Below are positions 33,995 to 43,021 of a stretch of DNA of 64,000 nt, piece after piece. The translations under genes were made by a program, and so were the position numbers. The stretch covers positions 744,001 to 808,000 of the forward strand of contig CAXXPS010000003.1 of assembly GCA_963669415.2 (NCBI GenBank), read 5' to 3'. Source of the stretch: JAWKWH01 sp963669415 (GTDB lineage Bacteria > Pseudomonadota > Alphaproteobacteria > Rhizobiales > Rhizobiaceae). The notes under the pieces were generated by a model, which was not told the origin of the DNA, did no database searches, and saw only the letters and a list, made by a program, of their open reading frames with translations. Within the stretch, counting starts at the first letter, position 1. Every line of letters begins with the position of its first letter.

Positions 33995-34248
33995 TCAAAA
34001 CCGGTTGGGCGCAGAAGCAACCGCTCAAAAACGCCGCGCCGGATTTTCCGAGTGGACGAAACCACCGTTGCCGGTACATCCGCGGTCAACTGCGGCCCGT
34101 CTGTGTGTTTTTTAATCTGCGAATATTTCAAACAGATGACACCTGACTTTGCGGCCCTCGGCAAACCCGATGAAGGTTTTGACCTTTCAGCCGCACTGGG
34201 TGATAAGTCGTTTTGTTGTTTTGACAATTTAGTGAAGGAGAGGGATCC

Positions 34249-35535
34249 ATGTCCCAGCGTACCCCCGGGTTTGAAACACTGGCCGTTCACGCCGGCGCCA
34301 AGCCGGACCCGGCAACTGGCGCCCGCGCCACGCCGATTTATCAAACGACCTCTTTTGTGTTCGATGATGCCGATCATGCTGCCTCACTGTTCGGGCTGCA
34401 GGCATTTGGCAACATCTATACCCGCATCATGAATCCGACGCAGGCTGTGCTTGAAGAGCGATTAGCCGCCCTTGAGGGGGGTACAGCTGCACTTGCGGTT
34501 GCTTCGGGACACGCCGCACAGCTCATTGTTTTCCACACAATCATGCGCCCCGGTGAGAATTTCATCGCCGCCAGAAAGCTCTATGGCGGGTCGATCAACC
34601 AGTTTGGCCATGCGTTCAAGAATTTCGGCTGGGAGGTGCGCTGGGCAGACCCGGACGACATTTCAACGTTCGAAGCACAAATTGACGACAAAACCCAGGC
34701 AATCTTTTGCGAGAGCCTTGCCAATCCAGGTGGCGAGTTCGTCGATCTGGAGGCAATTGCCAATGTTGCCCGCAAGCACGAAATTCCCCTCATTGTCGAC
34801 AACACGATGGCAAGTCCCTATCTCGTCAAGCCAATCGAGCACGGTGCCGATATTGTGGTCCATTCGCTGACCAAATTTATTGGCGGTCACGGCAATTCGA
34901 TGGGTGGTGTCATCATCGATGGCGGTACTTTCGATTGGTCGAAGTCCGACAAATATCCGATGTTGTCGCAGCCACGCGACGAATATGGCGGTATTGTGCT
35001 ACACGAGACGTTTGGCAATTTTGCCTTTGCCATTGCTTGCAGGGTACTTGGTCTGCGCGACTTTGGTCCGGCGATTTCACCCTTCAACGCGTTTCAGATC
35101 GCTACCGGCTGCGAAACACTGCCGTTGCGCATGCAGCGTCACTGCGACAATGCGTTGAAAGTGGCTGACTGGCTTGCAAAACAGCCGGAAGTCGCCTGGG
35201 TGTCCTATCCCGGTCTGCCCAGCGACAAGAACAACGCGATGATGAAAAAATACTCGCCCAACGGGGCGGGCGCTGTGTTCACCTTTGGCCTTAAGGGTGG
35301 GCACGAAGCCGGGATCAAATTCGTCGAAGGGTTGGAGATGCTCTCGCACCTGGCGAATATCGGCGACACCAAGTCGCTCGTCATCCACCCGGCTTCGACG
35401 ACTCACAGGCAGCTTTCCGATGAACAGAAAATTGCCGCTGGCGCCGGGCCCGATACGGTAAGGCTCTCAATCGGCATTGAGAATGCTGAGGACATCATCG
35501 CCGACATCGCCCAGGCGTTGAAAAAAGCGGCTTAA
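34249..35535 (+). CDS. metY: O-acetylhomoserine sulfhydrylase (aminocarboxypropyltransferase)
   Basis: This PLP enzyme makes homocysteine from O-acetyl- or O-succinyl-homoserine and sulfide. The 428-residue protein has the Cys/Met metabolism family layout: GFETLAVHAGAKPDPATGAR at the N-terminus, RIMNPTQAVLEERLAALEGG near residue 65, the PLP lysine in VHSLTKFIGGHGN near 211, and ATGCETLPLRMQRH near 285. An AAGGAGAGGG ribosome-binding site precedes the ATG. Rhizobial annotation often calls it metZ. I looked for a SAM-II riboswitch in the 254 bases upstream and found no convincing match. Confidence 0.93.
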   Translation: MSQRTPGFETLAVHAGAKPDPATGARATPIYQTTSFVFDDADHAASLFGLQAFGNIYTRIMNPTQAVLEERLAALEGGTAALAVASGHAAQLIVFHTIMRPGENFIAARKLYGGSINQFGHAFKNFGWEVRWADPDDISTFEAQIDDKTQAIFCESLANPGGEFVDLEAIANVARKHEIPLIVDNTMASPYLVKPIEHGADIVVHSLTKFIGGHGNSMGGVIIDGGTFDWSKSDKYPMLSQPRDEYGGIVLHETFGNFAFAIACRVLGLRDFGPAISPFNAFQIATGCETLPLRMQRHCDNALKVADWLAKQPEVAWVSYPGLPSDKNNAMMKKYSPNGAGAVFTFGLKGGHEAGIKFVEGLEMLSHLANIGDTKSLVIHPASTTHRQLSDEQKIAAGAGPDTVRLSIGIENAEDIIADIAQALKKAA

Positions 35536-35554
35536 CTGACGGCCGATCACTTCT

Positions 35555-35580
35555 GATCCGGGGACGTTCAGTCCCCGGAG
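35555..35580 (+). terminator. GC-rich hairpin after metY
   Basis: A perfect 8-bp stem (CCGGGGAC / GTCCCCGG) with a 5-base loop lies 22 bases after the metY stop. There is no T-tract, so it may act as an mRNA 3' stabiliser or a Rho-assisted end rather than a true intrinsic terminator. Confidence 0.45.
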
Positions 35581-35654
35581 ATCGATTCACTCTGACCTGT
35601 GCCGTGCTTTAGATAATGGACTGTTTGAGCGTTGGGAACCCGAATATCGGGCTC

Positions 35655-36992
35655 TCACCACCGCACATGTAGTTGTTCCAGCCCATGGAAATGGTAGCTG
35701 TCGCTGTATTTTGGCGTCTCGATGAGCTCCATTTCCGGCAAGCGTTCAAACAGGATTCTCAAGGAAGCCTGCAATTCAAGCCGGGCCAGTGGTGCACCTA
35801 TACAAAAATGCAGGCCGGCGCCAAAGGAGACATTCTTCTGGTCAACTCGGTCCGGATCGAATTTGGCGGGATCGGCGAAGGCTTTCGGGTCCCTGTTTGC
35901 GGCCCCCAGTAGCAGGCCAATTTGCTGACCCGGTTCCAGTATCAGGCCGGGTGCAATTTCCACCCGCTCGTAGGCGTAGCGTGTGAACATGTGCAACGGT
36001 GCATCGATCCGCAGACATTCCTCAATTGTGCGTGCCGTTGTGGCAGGACCGTGGAAGAACCGTCGCGGGTCACCGCCCTGCGCCAGAATGGTCCGTATCG
36101 CATTGCCGGTTTGATGTACGGTCGCTTCGTGACCGGCGTTCAAAAGCAGGATGGCGGACGATATCAGCTCTTCGTCGGAAAGTTTCTCGCCGTGGTCGCG
36201 CGCGGCGATGAGCACGCTCAACAGGTCGTCACCGGGCTGTTTGCGGCGCTCGGCAACCTTTTGGGTCAGATATGCGGCGAATTGTTTTGCCGCATCGTTG
36301 GCTTCCAACTCGGTGTCATGGTTGTGGCTTGGCGTATACATTTTCACCATCGCGTGTGACCATTTTAAAAGCTGCGCTCCGTCCTGGTTGGGCAATCCCA
36401 TCATCGAGGTGATGACGGTGATGGGAACCGCCGTTGCGAATGCGGGCAGCAAATCGACGCTTCCAGCCGGTTGAAATGCATCGATCAGTTCGTTGGCCAA
36501 CAATTCGACTTGCGGCCGCAAACGTTCGATTTGGCGGGATACGAAAGCCCTGTTGACGAGGCTGCGCAGTCTTGTGTGGGTGGGCGGTTCCAGTTCCAGC
36601 ATCGAATGGGCCTCCACTCGGTCGAAGTCGAACAGATGGTCCCTGTCTTCTGTCTTTTGCGTTGCTTCAACAGGCCGTTCGCGGCCCAGGCGCCGGTCGC
36701 GGAGGGCAATGTTCACTTCGTCGAAACCGGCCAGGCACCAGAAGCCGAACTCCTGCCAGTAGAAGGCAGGTGCGACATCGTGTAGGAAAGCGTACGCCCG
36801 GTAAGGGTCCTGAATGAACTTTTCATTTCGAGGATCGATCGACACGCACTTTGTGGTCGGGTCGAATTCAAGATAATCAGGTTTCAACACTCTCGCCTCC
36901 TCAAGAAGTCCGCGACTGCCCTTTCTTGGGGCATCCGAGCCGGCGATCTTCGATGGCTCACATAGCCAGAACTGATACATTTCGCTCTGCAA
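35655..36992 (-). CDS. cytochrome P450
   Basis: This is a 445-residue soluble bacterial P450 monooxygenase. The I-helix oxygen-binding motif reads LLNAGHEATVHQTGN near residue 285, the K-helix E-x-x-R is ECLR near 325, and the heme-binding loop is FGAGLHFCIGAPLARLE near 390 with the axial cysteine. The first 40 residues are not typical, and Met5 or a later start is possible. No ferredoxin, ferredoxin reductase or biosynthetic neighbour is present, so the redox partner must be encoded elsewhere. It lies alone between metY (convergent) and clpP (divergent). The substrate is unknown. Confidence 0.93.
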   Translation of the reverse strand: MQSEMYQFWLCEPSKIAGSDAPRKGSRGLLEEARVLKPDYLEFDPTTKCVSIDPRNEKFIQDPYRAYAFLHDVAPAFYWQEFGFWCLAGFDEVNIALRDRRLGRERPVEATQKTEDRDHLFDFDRVEAHSMLELEPPTHTRLRSLVNRAFVSRQIERLRPQVELLANELIDAFQPAGSVDLLPAFATAVPITVITSMMGLPNQDGAQLLKWSHAMVKMYTPSHNHDTELEANDAAKQFAAYLTQKVAERRKQPGDDLLSVLIAARDHGEKLSDEELISSAILLLNAGHEATVHQTGNAIRTILAQGGDPRRFFHGPATTARTIEECLRIDAPLHMFTRYAYERVEIAPGLILEPGQQIGLLLGAANRDPKAFADPAKFDPDRVDQKNVSFGAGLHFCIGAPLARLELQASLRILFERLPEMELIETPKYSDSYHFHGLEQLHVRW

Positions 36993-37066
36993 CAGCGGGA
37001 AAATGAAGTAAACCCGTTAAGCGATTTCAATGATTCGTCCGGCGGTAACCCTGCGGGCACTAAGCT

Positions 37067-37094
37067 CTTGCGGCCGGCGGGATAGTCACCATAT
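37067..37094 (+). promoter_or_regulatory. possible heat-shock (sigma32/RpoH) promoter of clpP
   Basis: CTTGCGG (37067-37073), a 13-base spacer and CACCATAT (37087-37094) resemble the sigma32 form CTTGAAA-N13-CCCCATNT (CTTG exact, 7/8 in the second box). Transcription would begin near 37101, about 50 bases before the clpP ATG. This rests on pattern match and on clpP being a known RpoH target elsewhere. Confidence 0.4.
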
Positions 37095-37149
37095 GTAACC
37101 GCCCGGATGCGACCATCCAAAATATCTCCGGTACTGCGAAGGAATATCC

Positions 37150-37785
37150 ATGAAAGATCCAATAGAGACAGCCATGAACCTGGTCCCGATGGTTGTTGAA
37201 CAGACAAACCGGGGCGAGCGCGCCTATGACATTTTCTCCAGGCTGCTCAAGGAACGCATCATCTTCATTACAGGCCCCATTGAAGACGGCATGTCGACGC
37301 TTGTGTGCGCGCAGTTGCTGTTTCTTGAAGCAGACAATCCGAAGAAAGAAATCGCGCTGTACATCAATTCGCCCGGTGGTGTCGTAACCAGCGGCATGGC
37401 GATTTACGATACGATGCAGTTTATCAAGCCGCCGGTTTCAACACTTTGTATCGGTCAGGCGGCCTCAATGGGCTCACTATTACTGTGCGCAGGCGAGAAA
37501 GATTTGCGGTTTGCCACCCCGAATGCACGCGTCATGGTGCATCAGCCGTCCGGCGGTTTTCAGGGTCAGGCCTCGGATATTGAGCGCCATGCCCAAGATA
37601 TTCTGAAGATGAAAAAGCGGCTGAACGAGACCTATGTCCAGCATACGGGTCAGGACTATGAAACGATTGAGACGACACTTGATCGCGACCATTTCATGAC
37701 CGCCGACGAATCGCTGGAATTTGGCCTGATTGACAAAGTCATCACCTCGCGCGAAGCGTTGGAGGGGACACAAGAAGAAGAGTAA
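37150..37785 (+). CDS. clpP: ATP-dependent Clp protease proteolytic subunit
   Basis: This is the serine peptidase that forms the double-heptamer chamber of ClpXP and ClpAP. The 211-residue protein has the catalytic Ser in GQAASMGSLLL near residue 106, His in VMVHQPSGGFQGQ near 131 and Asp in LDRDHFM near 180. The N-terminal MNLVPMVVEQTNRGERAYDI is the processed propeptide and axial loop region typical of rhizobial ClpP. The ATG lies after AAGGA. It is the first gene of the clpP-clpX-lon-hup block. A possible heat-shock promoter lies upstream. Confidence 0.97.
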   Translation: MKDPIETAMNLVPMVVEQTNRGERAYDIFSRLLKERIIFITGPIEDGMSTLVCAQLLFLEADNPKKEIALYINSPGGVVTSGMAIYDTMQFIKPPVSTLCIGQAASMGSLLLCAGEKDLRFATPNARVMVHQPSGGFQGQASDIERHAQDILKMKKRLNETYVQHTGQDYETIETTLDRDHFMTADESLEFGLIDKVITSREALEGTQEEE

Positions 37786-37815
37786 ACCGCAATCGCCGAA
37801 ATTTAGAGACTTGTG

Positions 37816-37840
37816 AGGCAATATGGCAACATTGCCTTTA
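37816..37840 (+). terminator. weak hairpin between clpP and clpX
   Basis: AGGCAAT and ATTGCCT form a 7-bp stem with an 8-base loop, followed by only TTA. It could partly end the clpP transcript. The 283 bases between clpP and clpX hold nothing else I can support; the minus-strand open frame at 37952-38377 is a shadow of clpX. Confidence 0.3.
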
Positions 37841-38068
37841 CCAGGTTGAAGAACGTCGAAATTGCGTTAATCCTATGTTGAGTTTCAGTGGCTTAGCATC
37901 ATCGAATCATTGGCAAACTGACGCGTCACGGCTACAAAACAGTTTCGTACGTTAATGATCAGATTTGCGTGTGGCGGTTGGCACGAAGCACATAGCGCCA
38001 TAATGTAAAATGTTGATGCCGGGCGAAATGCTTCGCGATTGGGGCGGTATAAAAAGGACGTAAGCTAG

Positions 38069-39346
38069 ATGAGCAAGGTAAGCAGTAGCGGTGGCGGCGA
38101 CAGCAAAAACACCCTTTATTGCTCGTTTTGCGGCAAGAGCCAGCATGAGGTTCGCAAGCTGATTGCCGGCCCGACCGTGTTCATTTGTGATGAATGCGTC
38201 GAACTGTGCATGGACATCATCCGCGAGGAAAATAAAACCTCGATGGTGAAGTCGCGCGAGGGTGTTCCAACTCCGCAAGAAATTCTCGAAGTTCTGGATG
38301 ACTACGTCATCGGCCAGGCACACGCCAAACGCGTCTTGTCGGTGGCCGTGCACAATCACTACAAACGCCTGGCGCATGCGTCGAAGAACAACGACGTCGA
38401 ACTTGCCAAATCCAACATTCTGCTCATCGGACCAACAGGTTGTGGCAAGACCTTGTTGGCGCAGACGCTTGCCCGGATAATCGACGTACCCTTCACGATG
38501 GCCGACGCCACGACGCTGACCGAAGCGGGTTACGTCGGCGAGGATGTCGAAAACATCATTTTGAAGCTGCTGCAGTCGGCCGACTACAACGTCGAACGCG
38601 CGCAGCGCGGCATTGTCTATATTGACGAGATCGACAAGATATCCCGCAAGTCAGACAACCCGTCGATCACTCGCGATGTCTCGGGTGAGGGCGTCCAGCA
38701 GGCGCTGTTGAAGATCATGGAAGGTACGGTCGCCTCGGTTCCGCCTCAAGGTGGGCGCAAACATCCGCAGCAGGAATTTCTGCAGGTTGATACGGCCAAC
38801 ATCCTGTTTATCAGCGGTGGCGCGTTTGCCGGGCTGGACAAGATTATCTCCGATCGCGGGCGAAGCACCTCCATCGGCTTCGGTGCTCAGGTCTCTTCAC
38901 CGGAAGATCGCAAGACAGGCGAACTGTTCCGTCAGGTTGAGCCGGAAGATCTGCTGAAATTCGGCTTGATTCCGGAGTTTGTGGGCCGCCTGCCGGTTTT
39001 GGCCACGCTTGAAGATCTTGATGAGGAAGCGCTGATCCAAATCCTCAGCGAGCCGAAAAATGCACTGGTAAAACAATATCAGCGACTGTTTGAGATGGAA
39101 AATGTCGAGTTGACATTCCATGACGGTGCGCTTCTTGCGATTGCCAAGAAGGCGATTGAGCGAAAGACCGGCGCACGCGGCTTGCGATCGATCATGGAAA
39201 CGATCCTGCTCGACACGATGTTTGAGCTGCCAGCGCTTGAAGGCGTGCAAGAAGTCGTGATTTCCGACGAGGTTGTGGAAGGCAATGCACGGCCGCTCTA
39301 CATCTATGCCGAACGCGATGACAAGAAGGACGCCGAAAGCGCCTGA
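38069..39346 (+). CDS. clpX: ATP-dependent Clp protease ATP-binding subunit ClpX
   Basis: This AAA+ unfoldase feeds substrates to ClpP; in alphaproteobacteria ClpXP degrades the cell-cycle regulator CtrA. The 425-residue protein has the N-terminal zinc domain with CSFCGKSQ and CDECVELC (four cysteines between residues 16 and 43), Walker A GPTGCGKT near 119, Walker B IVYIDEIDK near 183, the pore loop GYVGEDVE near 154 and a normal C-terminal domain. The start has GGACG upstream. Downstream the GDPD-like gene begins after 49 bases. Confidence 0.98.
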   Translation: MSKVSSSGGGDSKNTLYCSFCGKSQHEVRKLIAGPTVFICDECVELCMDIIREENKTSMVKSREGVPTPQEILEVLDDYVIGQAHAKRVLSVAVHNHYKRLAHASKNNDVELAKSNILLIGPTGCGKTLLAQTLARIIDVPFTMADATTLTEAGYVGEDVENIILKLLQSADYNVERAQRGIVYIDEIDKISRKSDNPSITRDVSGEGVQQALLKIMEGTVASVPPQGGRKHPQQEFLQVDTANILFISGGAFAGLDKIISDRGRSTSIGFGAQVSSPEDRKTGELFRQVEPEDLLKFGLIPEFVGRLPVLATLEDLDEEALIQILSEPKNALVKQYQRLFEMENVELTFHDGALLAIAKKAIERKTGARGLRSIMETILLDTMFELPALEGVQEVVISDEVVEGNARPLYIYAERDDKKDAESA

Positions 39347-39395
39347 TCTTCCGGTTGTTTGGCGCTGGCAAATGCGCGCATCTTCCAGTTGAACA

Positions 39396-40178
39396 ATGAA
39401 GGCCGCAATTTATAGGATGATTCGCTATGCGCTCGGATTGACCGCATTGGTACTCTGTTGCGCAGTGGCATTGCGGTATTTATTGCTCCCTGCTGCCTCC
39501 AATGCGATGAACGTTGCCCACGCTGGCGGTTTGATCGATGGTGCTTATTACACAAATTCCATTTCAGCCCTGAATTTTAACTACGATCGAGGATTTCGCG
39601 TTTTTGAAATCGACTTTCACAAAACAGCCGACGGCCACGACGTCTGCAGCCATGACTGGGATGAATTTGACGGTGAAGCGCCGGATTTGGAAACCTTCCT
39701 TACTTGGCGGAAATCAAAGAAAAACCCGCCTTGCCTAATTGAGGAGCTTGTCGCCTGGTTAGCTGAGCACTCCGATGCCGAGATTGTGACGGATCCAAAA
39801 ACCGAGTTTGAGCGGATCAATATCAAGCTTCACGGACTTTTTGGAGAGCGAATGATCGCGCAAGCGTATGATGCCGCTCAGATTTGTAGTTTTCGCGATG
39901 CAGGCATACAGCGGATAACACTGACGCTATACCGGCAACCTTACGATTTTGCCGCACTGATGCAGCAACTTGCTAATCCTTGCAGCCAGTCTGGGGGGCT
40001 CTACGCCGTTGCCATGGATGGACAACGCTTGGTACGTGGCCATGGTTTGATCACAAAGTTTATGCTCGGCGTTCCTGTATATGCACATACGACCAACAGT
40101 TGCTTTTTGAGCGGTTTGTCGAACTTGCTTGGGGCTGATGCGATCTACAGCGATTCAATTTCCGGCAAGGAGTGTTAA
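39396..40178 (+). CDS. secreted or membrane-anchored GDPD-like protein
   Basis: This 260-residue protein starts with a signal anchor (ALGLTALVLCCAVALRYLLL) and then shows the start of a glycerophosphodiester phosphodiesterase fold: NVAHAGG near residue 39, NSISALNFNYDRGFRVFEIDF near 54, and TADGHDVCSHDW near 77. These give the usual two histidines and the E-x-D metal site. The rest (DAEIVTDPKTEF, then a strand-rich tail with several cysteines) is shorter and less typical than in GlpQ or UgpQ. It lies between clpX and lon, where most relatives have no gene. Codon use looks somewhat more AT-rich than its neighbours. Activity on a lipid or a sugar phosphate is inference. Confidence 0.72.
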   Translation: MKAAIYRMIRYALGLTALVLCCAVALRYLLLPAASNAMNVAHAGGLIDGAYYTNSISALNFNYDRGFRVFEIDFHKTADGHDVCSHDWDEFDGEAPDLETFLTWRKSKKNPPCLIEELVAWLAEHSDAEIVTDPKTEFERINIKLHGLFGERMIAQAYDAAQICSFRDAGIQRITLTLYRQPYDFAALMQQLANPCSQSGGLYAVAMDGQRLVRGHGLITKFMLGVPVYAHTTNSCFLSGLSNLLGADAIYSDSISGKEC

Positions 40179-40229
40179 TTCTGAACACAACCGGCACTAA
40201 TCGCAATTATCCACGAATTGACGAGACCC

Positions 40230-40258
40230 CTTGACGCGGTCGCCGTTCAACTCCACTT
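40230..40258 (+). promoter_or_regulatory. possible heat-shock promoter of lon
   Basis: CTTGACG (40230-40236), a 14-base spacer and CTCCACTT (40251-40258, 6/8 to CCCCATNT) form a weak sigma32-like match. It would give a leader of about 135 bases before the lon ATG. Otherwise the 223 bases before lon hold no gene. Confidence 0.25.
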
Positions 40259-40401
40259 ACGGTTTTGGCACGACATCTGGGCACAAATCTGCATCGCGCT
40301 GGACAATTGCCGCAATTGCGGCGTAGGCGGCAGGGTGTGTTCGCGTTATCATCGGATTCGCAGTTGGCTTGATCAAGCAACTGCTACTGAAAGGCAAATT
40401 T

Positions 40402-42828
40402 ATGACAGGCGACGTCAAAGCGAGCGAGACCATACCGGTTGACGGAATATACCCGGTTCTGCCCCTGCGAGACATTGTGGTGTTCCCCCACATGATCGTT
40501 CCACTGTTTGTGGGCCGCGAAAAGTCAATCAAGGCGCTCGAGCAGGTTATGAGCGGTGAAAAGCAAATCATGCTGGCCACCCAGAAAAATGCGGCTGACG
40601 ACGATCCTGAAGCGTCTGCGATCTATGATGTCGGTACAATCGCAAATGTTTTGCAGTTGCTGAAGTTGCCAGACGGCACGGTGAAGGTGCTTGTCGAAGG
40701 CATCACCCGGTCGCGTATCGTCGAATTCGCTTTTCACCCCGAATTCCATCAGGCGCAGGCTGAGATCCTCCATGAGGACGAGGGCGACGAGGTCGAGATC
40801 GAGGCGCTGGCGCGTTCGGTCGTCAACGACTTTGAGAACTATGTGAAGCTGAACAAGAAGATCTCGCCGGAAGTCGTGGGAGCGGCAAGCCAGATAGAGG
40901 ATTATTCCAAGCTTGCCGATACGGTTGCTTCACATCTGGCGATCAAGATTCCCGAAAAGCAGGAAATGCTGGCGACGCTCTCGGTCAAGGAGCGGTTTGA
41001 GAAAGCTATGGGCTTTATGGAATCGGAGATTTCGGTTCTTCAGGTCGAAAAGCGCATCCGCAGTCGCGTCAAGCGCCAGATGGAGAAGACGCAGCGCGAA
41101 TATTATCTCAACGAGCAGATGAAGGCGATCCAGAAGGAGCTTGGCGAGAGCGAGGACGGCCGCGATGAGAACGCGGAACTGGAAGAACGCATTGCCAAGA
41201 CCAAGCTTTCGAAAGAGGCCCGTGAGAAGGCTGATGCGGAAATGAAAAAACTGCGTCAGATGGCTCCGATGTCGGCAGAAGCGACGGTAGTGCGCAACTA
41301 TCTCGATTGGCTACTGTCAATTCCGTGGCGCAAGAAATCGAAAGTTAAACGCGATCTCGACTTTGCCCAGAATGTTCTGGATGCGGATCACTATGGGCTC
41401 GAAAAAGTCAAGGACCGCATTGTCGAATATCTTGCGGTTCAAAGCCGTCACAACAAGCTGAAAGGTCCGATTTTGTGCCTGGTCGGACCGCCCGGTGTCG
41501 GCAAGACGTCGCTTGGCAAATCCATTGCACGGGCGACCGGCCGCGAGTTCGTTCGCATGGCGCTTGGCGGTGTGCGCGACGAGGCCGAGATCCGTGGCCA
41601 CCGGCGTACCTATATCGGTTCCATGCCTGGCAAGGTCATTCAGTCGATGAAGAAGGCCAAGAAATCCAATCCGCTGTTCCTGTTCGATGAAATCGACAAG
41701 ATGGGCATGGATTTTCGTGGTGATCCTTCCTCGGCCTTGCTGGAGGTGCTCGATCCGGAGCAGAACTCGACCTTCATGGACCACTATCTTGAGGTCGAAT
41801 ACGACCTGTCCAGCGTCATGTTCATCACGACTGCCAATACGCTGAACATCCCTCCGGCGCTCATGGATCGCATGGAAATCATCCGCATCGCCGGTTACAC
41901 CGAGGATGAGAAGGTGGAAATCGCCAAACGGCACTTGCTGCCAAAAGCGATGACCGATCATGCGCTGAAGGCCGAGGAATTCTCGGTCACCGACGAAGCG
42001 CTGCATGAAATCATTCGCACCTACACCCGCGAGGCTGGTGTGCGCAATTTCGAGCGCGAACTGATGACGCTCTCCCGCAAGGCGGTTACTGAAATCCTCC
42101 GCACCAAAGTCGAATCCGTCAAGGTAACCAAGGACAATCTGGACGACTATCTCGGTGTACCGCGCTTTCGCTTCGGCCAGAAGGAGGGTGAAGACCAGGT
42201 TGGCGTGGTCACCGGACTTGCCTGGACAGAGGTTGGCGGCGAGTTGCTGACGATTGAAGGCGTGATGATGCCCGGCAAGGGCAAGATGACCGTTACCGGT
42301 AATCTTCGCGATGTGATGAAGGAATCAATTTCGGCTGCCGCATCCTATGTGCGCTCCAGGGCAATCGATTTCGGCATCGAACCGCCGATCTTCGAGAAGA
42401 AGGACATCCATGTTCACGTGCCTGAAGGGGCAACGCCAAAGGACGGACCCTCCGCGGGTGTGGCGATGGTCACAGCCATTGTTTCGGTTCTAACCGGCAT
42501 TCCTGCGCGCAGCGATGTTGCGATGACCGGCGAAGTAACGTTGCGGGGCAGGGTGCTGCCGATCGGCGGCCTGAAAGAAAAGCTTTTGGCGGCACTTCGG
42601 GGTGGGATGAAAAAGGTGCTCATTCCGGAAGAAAACGCCAAGGATTTGGCCGATATTCCGGACAATGTAAAAAGCGGCCTCGAGATCATCCCGGTCAGCC
42701 GTGTTGGCGAGGTACTTGAGTATGCATTGCTGCGGGTTCCCGAGCCGATCGAATGGCAGGAACCGGTCGAATCACCGCCGGCAACTGCAAGCGAGGCCGA
42801 ATCATCGGCAGGTGCGGTGGCCCACTGA
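40402..42828 (+). CDS. lon: ATP-dependent protease Lon
   Basis: This is a homo-hexameric AAA+ serine protease that removes damaged and regulatory proteins. The 808-residue protein has the N-terminal Lon domain from VYPVLPLRDIVVF-like YPVLPLRDIVVFPHM, Walker A GPPGVGKTSLGKS near residue 358, Walker B LFLFDEIDKMG near 425, and the peptidase dyad Ser in PKDGPSAGVAM near 683 with Lys near 726. I use the ATG at 40402, seven bases after AAAGG; a further in-frame TTG at 40369 is unlikely. The length is normal. A perfect terminator follows before hup. Confidence 0.98.
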   Translation: MTGDVKASETIPVDGIYPVLPLRDIVVFPHMIVPLFVGREKSIKALEQVMSGEKQIMLATQKNAADDDPEASAIYDVGTIANVLQLLKLPDGTVKVLVEGITRSRIVEFAFHPEFHQAQAEILHEDEGDEVEIEALARSVVNDFENYVKLNKKISPEVVGAASQIEDYSKLADTVASHLAIKIPEKQEMLATLSVKERFEKAMGFMESEISVLQVEKRIRSRVKRQMEKTQREYYLNEQMKAIQKELGESEDGRDENAELEERIAKTKLSKEAREKADAEMKKLRQMAPMSAEATVVRNYLDWLLSIPWRKKSKVKRDLDFAQNVLDADHYGLEKVKDRIVEYLAVQSRHNKLKGPILCLVGPPGVGKTSLGKSIARATGREFVRMALGGVRDEAEIRGHRRTYIGSMPGKVIQSMKKAKKSNPLFLFDEIDKMGMDFRGDPSSALLEVLDPEQNSTFMDHYLEVEYDLSSVMFITTANTLNIPPALMDRMEIIRIAGYTEDEKVEIAKRHLLPKAMTDHALKAEEFSVTDEALHEIIRTYTREAGVRNFERELMTLSRKAVTEILRTKVESVKVTKDNLDDYLGVPRFRFGQKEGEDQVGVVTGLAWTEVGGELLTIEGVMMPGKGKMTVTGNLRDVMKESISAAASYVRSRAIDFGIEPPIFEKKDIHVHVPEGATPKDGPSAGVAMVTAIVSVLTGIPARSDVAMTGEVTLRGRVLPIGGLKEKLLAALRGGMKKVLIPEENAKDLADIPDNVKSGLEIIPVSRVGEVLEYALLRVPEPIEWQEPVESPPATASEAESSAGAVAH

Positions 42829-42864
42829 CGGCGGTCTTGACGCGTCTAACTAGCGCTAAAGTAG

Positions 42865-42893
42865 AAAAATGCCGGATCAGTCCGGCATTTTTG
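42865..42893. terminator. bidirectional intrinsic terminator after lon
   Basis: The palindrome AAAAATGCCGGA-TCAG-TCCGGCATTTTT gives a 12-bp stem with a 4-base loop; the GC core is flanked by A5 and T5. It ends the lon transcript 36 bases after the stop. Confidence 0.9.
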
Positions 42894-42936
42894 CTTACAA
42901 ATAGCTAAAATACCCCGGAATTCCGGTCTTTTTGCT

Positions 42937-42964
42937 TTGACTGAATACAACTAGACCATAATAT
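42937..42964 (+). promoter_or_regulatory. hup promoter
   Basis: TTGACT (42937-42942), a 16-base spacer and TAATAT (42959-42964, 4/6) form a housekeeping promoter in the AT-rich gap between the lon terminator and hup. Transcription would begin near 42971, about 50 bases before the ATG. Confidence 0.55.
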
Positions 42965-43021
42965 CCGCGCCTGACCGGGTGAGTCGCTCATTCGGCTCTG
43001 TAACCAGAAGGGGTTTTCAAC

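Noticed and set aside
33995..34248. SAM-II riboswitch upstream of metY
   Set aside because: Such riboswitches precede this gene in some alphaproteobacteria, but I could not match the conserved pseudoknot core in these 254 bases. A covariance-model search with the SAM-II family would settle it.
34052..34432. 126-codon plus-strand frame across the metY start
   Set aside because: It overlaps metY in another frame, has no ribosome-binding site and no recognisable content.
37952..38377. Minus-strand frame of 141 codons over the clpX start
   Set aside because: Most of it is antisense to the ClpX zinc domain; no start signal and no family.
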